Assembly: GCA_949130485.1 (NCBI GenBank)
Contig: OX422205.1
Span: 2,028,415 to 2,092,414 of the forward strand
Direction of reading: 5' to 3'
Length of the DNA: 64,000 nt
Source: Agelas oroides
Taxonomy: Eukaryota > Porifera > Demospongiae > Agelasida > Agelasidae
Shown: piece by piece, positions 52,901-61,900 of the stretch
Layout of the letters: each line of letters begins with the position of its first letter
Position numbering within the stretch: position 1 is the first letter of the stretch
Position numbers and translations under genes: made by a program
The notes under the pieces: model-generated
Told to the model about the DNA's origin: nothing
What the model saw: the letters and a program-made list of their open reading frames with translations, nothing else
The model's database searches: none

Positions 52901-55900
52901 CAGTGAGAGGCAAGACTCCAGACACGTAGGGAACAAGGCAGTCGCAGGGGGGCAGAAGAAACACAACAACAGTGAGAGGCAAGACTCCAGACACGTAGGG
53001 AACAAGGCAGTCGCAGGAGGGCAGAGGAGACACAGGAGCAACAACTGAGGGGTTGATCACTGGAAAAATTCTGTACGAGATTTCGAAATCTTGGGATTTC
53101 GCTGAAGCTTTCCAGATTTCTGGAAAGATTTCAAGATTTCATACAGATTTCAAGATTTCATGTAAGATTTCAGGATTTCCAGATTTCAATGAAGATTTCT
53201 GCAAGTTTCCATATTCAGTGTAGATTTTGACGTACTGATTCTGAATTTCAGGATGATGTGATTATTTACTGCATACATGCAGAGTGACACAGTGTACAGG
53301 CAGGAACTTACATTCATCAATACACTATATTTCGTGTATGTGCGATACAGACACAATGTACAAGCAGGTCATAGCCATTTACATGCATGCATGCAGATTG
53401 ACTACAGACAATGTACAAGGAACTTACAATGTAGGTATTTACATATATATATATATATATATATATCTATGTACAAGCAGTAGGTCAATACTACAGAGAG
53501 ACGTGTTTTCAGCTATAGCTACTTGTGCAGATTTTACAATACCATTTCTGATTTCGGTGAACTGTAGTGTTTATGCATTTGACATGAAACCAATTTCCAC
53601 ATTCACCATCACATGCAACCATTTTTGACACATCATCAGGACACCGACAGTAGAGTCTCAACAGTCTGATTAAAATTCGTCCTGAGAACTGCAAGAGAGT
53701 CAAGCAATGTTTAAATGTAAGTGATTTAATCAAGTAGAAGCTAACGTGATACAAAACACTCAGTTAAATAGACAGCACATGTAGCTAGCTAGACACATGA
53801 CTAGACATCCGAAAATCACCTGTCCATCCGAGTATCAATCTTTGTCACTCTTCGTATCAATCACACATAATGTAGCCAGGTAAATGGTCGCCTAGCTCTC
53901 AACACTCAGTGTCCGGCCTCAGTAGTAGTTCACTCATTTTTGGCTGCTGCATGTCCTCGTGTACTAATCACGTGATCACCAAAAACGGACATACGCTGAC
54001 TTAGATTACAAGATTACGGAGGGTTTTGAGATTTCAGATTTCAGATTTCGGCGAAGATTTTGAGATTTCAGTCAAGATTTCCAAAGATTTCAACCAGAAG
54101 CGTACGAGATTTCAAGGAGTGAGCAGCCCCTCGGCAACGACAGACAAGACTTGCGTGGTGCATATGGGCGTGCACAGACCCCACCCTTTCTGCCACGCCA
54201 TGCCACAAGACAGCTCAGGCTCGCCCCCAGCGATGATGATCATCTGCCTAGTATACAATATTTGTTGAACAGAAAGTGTGTCCAGATACAGGAAATATTT
54301 TAGTTCTAAGTGTTGTATGTTAGTGGGCAGGGTTTAGTAAGATGATTGCCTACGTAGACAAACCTCTAAGGGAATAGCCAAATCTTCTCATGGTGCTGCA
54401 CCTGTCACATCCTGTCTCGTCCACAAATACCAACATCTCTGGTTTGTACCGCCTAACAATCAGAAACGTTTCTTGAAGTTTGTCACTGCACTAACTTGCT
54501 ATCTTAGTCAGCTTCTTATACAAAAATTTAATTCTGTCGATGTAGAAAACGGCCATTATAGCTGGTTTTGTAACACTTGTACTTGTTGTCTCTTCAACTC
54601 TATGCTGGAGTTTATGTAAAAAGTCACAAAAAAGTTTTCCAAATGAAAACAAGCGCATGTAGGGATGGAACCCTCAAAAACCAGCCAAACAAGATGGGAA
54701 CAACACCACAACACATTCACACCATCCCTACATCTTGTGCCATTTTGCTAACTATGCTTTGTGTTTGTTAGTTGTGTGCATAGAAGGGTTGTGGAAGGCA
54801 GTGGGGTGGGTAGTGCTGGGTGTGGTTAATGTGTATGGGGAGTGAGTTATGTTGTGGGTGGCTGCAATGTAGTTGCTATACTGAGCATGGCAGATATGGT
54901 CTGTCTTGAAGTAGTCTCGCAAGCCAGACCCTTTCCGTGCAGCGCTGATCGCTTTCAGTATGCGGCACGCGGAGGGAAGAAGTTTGATGTTTGGGTTTAC
55001 AATTTCACTTTGGATTTATGACAATTCTTAGTTCCTCTGCGTGCCGATACTGAAAGCGATTGGTGCTGTGGAACGGAAAGGGTCTGGCTTGCGAGGCTAG
55101 TCTTGAATGTAGAAACTGTGGAGTGCATGAGCTGGGTCTGTATGGTATGTTGGGGTAAGTTATGTTGTGAAATTTTATTGCTGCTGGACATGGCATATAT
55201 GGATCATCTTTTATGTAGAAGGCTGTATATTGTTCAGTGTTTATCTAGTGGGTGTGAATAGACTAAGTGCATGTAGAGAGTTTTGTGGTGTGCATAGTTG
55301 GAAAAATGGCACAAGATGTAGGGATGGTGTGAATGTGTTGTGGTGTTGTTCCCATCTTGTTTGGCTGGTTTTTGAGGGTTCCATCCCTACATGCGCTTGT
55401 TTTCATTTGGAAAACTTTTTTGTGACTTGTTCCTGTTGTTTTTTTTTGTTGGTAGTTTATTAGGAATGGTAACAGAGAAGAGGACGTGGAAGGGTAGGCC
55501 GAGGGGAAGATGCATGGTGTGTACAGTATGGTAGTACAGAACATTTTTGTTCACAAAGAACTAAGGATTGTCATAAAGTCAAATGCTTCTAAGTGAAATT
55601 GTCAATTCAAACATCAAACATCTTTATCTGGGGGGTTTATAACCCCAAGCAAAGCCTCAAGTGCAAAGCACGAGTTTAATGAGGCTTTGCATGCTCACTT
55701 CATGTGGACTACTAATGGGTTCACTGAAAAACTCTCCATAGACTGTCACCACAGAGTATTGAGTAGTAAGACCCCATTACAGGAACAGTTTGATGGTGAG
55801 TAGCTATAGTCTAAATCCGTTTGAAACCACAGCATATAGGGGTCTATGGAGCTGAACAACCACCAGTTTCTGTGGCCTCCTCCTCTAGTGCAAAAGTTTT

Positions 55901-58900
55901 TGAATGAAGCCATGCACTGTTGACTCAGTGCTACTAGCTGCACTAGAGCAGTTCGAGTATACCAAGCTACCAATAGGGTCCTACTTGCTGCGTTGGAGAA
56001 AACTCAGAGGCACAACACAAAAGGAGGATGTTAAGAAGACACCAGCCAAAATGCTACCATCAACTTTCAGTAAACATTGTATGTGTACTATATGCATTGT
56101 TGTAAATGACTATAACAAGCAAATTGAAAATGTGAAAGTTGACAATAAAAATTGAATATCAGTGGCTAGTGTTCTTAGTCATATAGCCCACCTAGATACG
56201 AATAACTTGATGGTTAAAACACTAGCTGGCAAGTACCAGGTAGTGTTTTAACCATCAGGTATACCTCGTATCTAGGTGGGTTATATGACTAGCAACTCAC
56301 TAGATTACAATTGACTTCAGCTATGGTCTAGATGGAAGTAGAAACTGCTGCACTTGCAAACTGCATGTGCTCATTGTGGGAGTCCTCACAAAAACTTTCA
56401 TTTACAGCAGCTCTAGCAATACATACCTTATAATACTTCTCCTGGAAACATGCACAACCCCTCTATGTCTGTTTGCATGCATTTATATACCACCTGACTT
56501 CGGCTGTTGCTGTCTTTATCGTTCACGGTAAGCTAGATCTAAACACGTGCTAAGCTTCCGGGGGCGTACACGGCGCTATGAATAATGTTATTGCAACAAA
56601 ATGGCGTATAGCACTAAGTATTAACATCGGAGTGCTTGAGAATCACTGTAGAATAGTTCGAGTTCTACGATAACAATAAGTAGTGAGTGTAATACCCGGT
56701 GATTTATGCTATTTTTTCGCGTTTGAATCGTTGTAATAGCTTCAGCCGTTATCGTGCTAGCCTGGCTGACAGTCACACGGACGGAAGAAAGAAAGAAAGT
56801 CAGAAGATAGACGATTTGTCCGTTCTAGCGACTCGCCGGTCTGGTACTTCAGCGATGCTCTCCAGCAAAGTTGACGGTCCCGTTGCTCATGGAAGCACTC
56901 GGTAATGCCTGATATGGCTCATAGAGGCCTTTGACTAATCTAACGTAGACATTTCGAGCGTGTCATTTGTGCACTTTTAATGTGGCCGCCATTTTTTTTC
57001 GGTACCATCCCTACATATGGCGTACTACCGTACGCCATGATAAATGGAGAGATTATCCAGCACACTTTGAATGATCAGAAGTTCATCGTAAATGGTGAGA
57101 GTTTTTTCTTGCTTCATTTTTCCTGGCCTCGACCATGCCATCCTCCTTGAACGTTCTAACAGTTTTCTGTATTGTTGAAGGATCTGCATTTAAGTTCACA
57201 GCTATTTGTTCATAGGTTAGGCCGTTCATGAGACTCTGATAAACCATTTTCCACCTGATGTCAGCACTGTAAGGTTTTCCCTAGAGTCCTCAAAGGAATA
57301 CTTTGCAGCCACCAGTTCCCTTCTGCAACTCATACAGATTCCTAATCTACTTTGTAGTTTTGGCTTGGTGCATTCTAATTTTGCAAGGGTAAATGCAAAA
57401 TGCTGTAAGAACAAGGGCATCTGTTGATATTTGTGATTCTTTTCCAAACTTGGACTGCATACCTTCTTGAGATTTTCTCCTACGTATTTTGTAATCTTTC
57501 ATACCTATCCTGCAGCTGCCTGGCAGATGTAACAGTGACATAGTGACACACAATCTGGGCTAGAGGGATCATGGGATGGTTGTCTTGTTGAAGTACAGGG
57601 AGAGGATGTGTCAAATCTCTAAACTATTGTTATAATTTGATCATCATGCTGAGAAGTAACAGTGCTTGTCATTCTTCCTTTGGAGTAGCCTTGTTTCAAG
57701 GCTCCGCCAAAGATGTTAATCCTGTAAGAGACAGCTGGCCATGGAGCCTGGGAACAAAGCTACATACCCTCTGGGCAAGTGCACTCGACTTTCATCTCAG
57801 ATGAAATGGGTGCTGCACAGCCGTGAATACTCTTTAGGAATCTTGTCCCTTCTGCTTTATGGCAATCACCCAGGACTTCTTCAAGCCTCATTAGGAGATC
57901 AAAACGGAAAAAAAAACATTACTAGCTACAGTTTGCGATACGTACCTATTCCTATAACCACAGAAGCTGACCAGCATCATTGAACCACTTTGCTGACCAT
58001 ACCCTGTCTGCAGGAATATACTTTGACCTAGACTGAGAATGTGTACACAATACCTGGGTTTGCAAACATGGTGCTGTCTACTCTTCTAATGCAGGAGCTA
58101 AGTACATGATTAGTGAAGACACAAATTTTCATTAGCAAATCATAGTTGGAAAGGCATTGGTGGCAGAGCCAAATAATGATACTCCACAGATGATATCACA
58201 CTTCAAAGGTCTCTTGCAAAGCAGGGTATGATCTATAAAGCCTTCAAAGCATTTTCTAAGTACCTTGATGTTGTCTGTACCAAGGCTGGCTTCCAAGCAT
58301 TTCACCCCAGTAACAAGTGTAGGAAAAAAATGTTTAGTGACAAAGCTGTGGAGTATGTTTTTGAAGACCTACATGTGCATACAACACTGGAAGCTGGAAT
58401 GCAGAAATAAGGAGTTAGAATCTATATACATCGACCCAAGTAGGCTATGGACAAGTGAATTCCCTGCTGGTGCAGGTGCTTTGAGTACAGGCAATTACTA
58501 ATCTCTGATGGCAGTATGTGGACTAGACAACCCTGGATAACTATATTTGCTGGTGCTGATCTATTCAAAAACAGTAGCTTTAACTGGTCAAAATCTGGGC
58601 ACACATACTCAGACCTATATTCAGACAAGAGTCTAAATGATTGTTTCACATGAACTCACCTCGCTGTTTATCACCCTACACATGCATGTATGTAGGTTTT
58701 AATGATCAGTTTTGCCCGTCTGTCAGTTTGTTGGTCAAGTGAAAAATTAATGTGTGGTTTCACTCCCTGAGACACACCGACAAGTACTTATTCGATTGCC
58801 TACCATGCAGTTACACAAAATAATTTTCCAGGAAAGGTTATCTGACATCACACAAAGGTGCGGCCTACCCTGGGCAGATATAGATCAAACTTGGTGGACA

Positions 58901-61900
58901 CAAATGGGAATCATCAATGAAGATTTGTAACTTCAAGACACCCAATTCTGTCACGAATACCAGCATTTTGCTGTATCCAGACTGGTGATACCATCACCAA
59001 TCTGCATGTTGCTCTCAATTGCTATCAAGAACATGTCAACAGGATAGAGAGATTAACATGGAGGTAAAAATCCTCAGCATTTTCCATTGAGGGTAAGCAC
59101 TGAATGGAACAAATGCATTGAGTTTTTGTGTTTTCATGCATAGATAGTATATAACCTTCAGGCCAGGATTGGAAATGGCATCTTTTCTCACCGATTTGAA
59201 CCTACACTCTGTGTTATACATAGTTCCTGATGCAGCCACACCTACTTCTGTATTTTAATTGTTGCCCACTGTCGCTAGCAGGTGTTGAGCAAGTCTACTA
59301 GTCTACTTGTGAGGGACAGGCGTTTGCTTCAAATTGGCATGTCACATTTTTGGTCTTTACAGTATTTGTCAGAAACTGGTAAATGACTATATTTGGTATA
59401 TAAGCATGATATGCTTTATAAATGTTGACAGATGTCAAACTTTTGCCTGAAGGTGTAGCCTGGCAGTCTAATGAAGGCATCGAAATATGGGCTGGAGGAT
59501 GGGAGGTTTAAGCTCCCTTCTGCCAGCACTTCCACTTCCAGAATCTCAGCAGTAAAGCTGCTGGAGTGGGCCTCTAAAGATGAAAACAAGGCAATGCTGC
59601 AGTTCTTTGCAGTGGAAACTACTGCCCACAGCATTTGATTCAAGAATGAAGCAACCATACCAACAGAGGTAGAAAATGTGGACTAACTACCACAAATTTT
59701 GCACTTTGTAGTTTTCTATGTCGGTGGTCATCCTTTACCACATTGGCAGCAGGTGAGCCAACAACCCTGATCCTCACCCAGCATCTAACGATGTTGATGT
59801 TCAGGGAAATGATTTGTCAGTGATTGCCTCTTGAAAAGGGAAGAAGTACCAATGATGACCTTCCTCCTCTTTCGGGTGAAGAGGAAAACACTCTTCACTA
59901 TGCCGCTGGGTATGTCTGCCGAAACCTGCGGAAGAAGTTAGAAAGATCATCTCATACATTAAAAGAGCTTATTTGCATGTTGCTCTTCCTCAAATGTTCT
60001 CTCACCACCTCTTCCATGGACTAAAACACCATAAACATTGTGTCACTAACATGGCACAATCTTCCTTTATCAATAGAGTTTGCCCAGGTCTCAGAACGTC
60101 CTCCTTCATCGTCATTATCATCCAAAAGGTCCATGATGCAAGCATCTTCTCATTGCATCAGATGAAGACGTCTGCTTCAACTGGTGCATAGCAGCTGCAG
60201 ACTTTGGAGCAGCAGAGGAGAAGATCCTACTAGAAATGATCGTTGAACTATGGGTGACCATACGTGGTTTTTCCTTTGTAAGTGGCTGGATAGAACAGTA
60301 CAAGCAGGCGAACAAGGAAACCCTGCAGAAGTCTTAAGGCTTTACGGCCGTGGTTTGTTCAATAGTAGTAGTAACACTGCAGATTCTTCAAATTAAGTGT
60401 ATGATAAAACTTGTGAATATAATTTATCAAGAATAGTAATGAAAATGAACTATAGAAACTACTGTCACTTTGGCAAAGGCTGGTTCTCAGCTTCAAAATC
60501 TATGTGTTTTGTTGCCTTGGCAGTTACCTCTAACTGATGGCATACAAAAAGAATTCACTACCCTCAAAGCCTGTGTGTTTTTGTAATACTGTGTGGCAGT
60601 AGGGTTTTCATTAACCCTCACCGTCTGGCTCTGGCAACCAAAAAACTTCTCCAGAGAGTCTTGGGACAGCTTCTCGCTTAGAAATGCCTTCACACCAGGT
60701 ATAGTGAAGAGAAACTTCACAAGTTCCACAAATGCGTTCACTATAGAATGGTAGACAATGAAGTTTTAAAAAGGTGGGTGTTAGACTGAGAATACCTACT
60801 ATAAAATACAGAAAGCTCACATCTTAAAAATGCAAATGCCACATAATCATTAGATTGCAATGACAAACCTAGAGGGATAGCCTTGGCAGTAACTAGTCTC
60901 GCCTGTAGGGTGTCTAGAGAATTTGCAGACAAATCCAGGAAGGCCTTGAGAGGCAAGTAGATGTTGAATGACAAGAGGTCGATGGGGAGTGAGACCTTGC
61001 AGACTGAAACTGAGAGGAATAGACAGAGGGGGAGAAGAAGGTCTTTGGCTGTACTTTTTCCTCTGCATTTGTCTTGCTACTGAGTTGAAACCAATTCTGT
61101 GAAAATGGCTCATTTTGTACAAGAACGGGTGTAACCACATATGAACAAATGAGTGAAACTGAGACTTGCTTGGTCTAACAGCTAAGCAATCAGCCTCGTT
61201 CCGCACTATATGGACGGAACTATCGTCCTAAAAAGTTCAAAATCAATTGTAAGTGTACAAGGCATGAAGGCCCCACAAACACAAGCCTATTCTGCCATAA
61301 GTGTGAGTATCTTCTTGACACCTGGGCTCTTCAATGGATCAAACAATTCCTTTACGTACTTGAAATGGGTATCATTCCATGGAGAAACTACCCAGGAATA
61401 CACTGAAAATCTCAAACCTACACACAGAAGTCATGTCCCGCAGTTCACCCACAAAGTCTCGTTACACTTGCTAACGGGCATTATTAAGAATGTAGGGACC
61501 AGTACACTGCTAAAAGTACAACTAAACACTCAAGAAGTACCTTAGTTCATTCCAGAACATTTTCTTTCCGTTCTTACGCTCTCATCCATCCTTCGATCGC
61601 TCTCTTTGTCCGCCTCTATACAAAATCTTGTGGCTAGGTGAAATAATATGTGGTGCAAATTTTCACAGGTTGCTGATAACGTGGAGTGTTTCAACGCTTC
61701 AATACGGGGATAAGTTAGTGCACATGATCCGTTTCCAATCCTGGTCCCAACGTTATATATTATCTATGTATGTTTCATGCAATGTGAAACCATAAATTCC
61801 TAATAAAAATATCGTGTGCCAGGTTGTCACTGCTGACTTTGAGCCTCATCAACAAGTGATGAGATGGAAATGCCTCCTGAAATTTGCCCCATTGCTCAAC

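Larger units (their letters stand above)
52047..54225. mobile_element. 2.2-kb GGGGCGAG-end element with repeat and PHD exon
   Basis: Left end GGGGCGAGCCTGAGAGAGCC, right end the inverse GGCTCGCCCCC preceded by AGCTCA. It is the longest family member here and the only one with recognisable protein-coding parts: a decayed Arg/Glu-rich repeat on the + strand and a PHD-finger exon on the minus strand. The AGATTTC-rich stretches at 53075-53240 and 54010-54110 are inverted partners. Whether all parts moved as one unit is an inference. Confidence 0.6.

Noticed and set aside
52183-53060. Two minus-strand frames of about 235 codons ([11 protein letters not shown] repeats)
   Set aside because: They are shadows of a 69/72-bp repeat. 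The + strand frame with REARL-type units explains the array better.
54912-55099. hAT assignment for the TAGYCTCG family because one site shows 8 matching bases
   Set aside because: Seven other sites show nine matching bases, and the long TIRs also favour a Mutator-like group.
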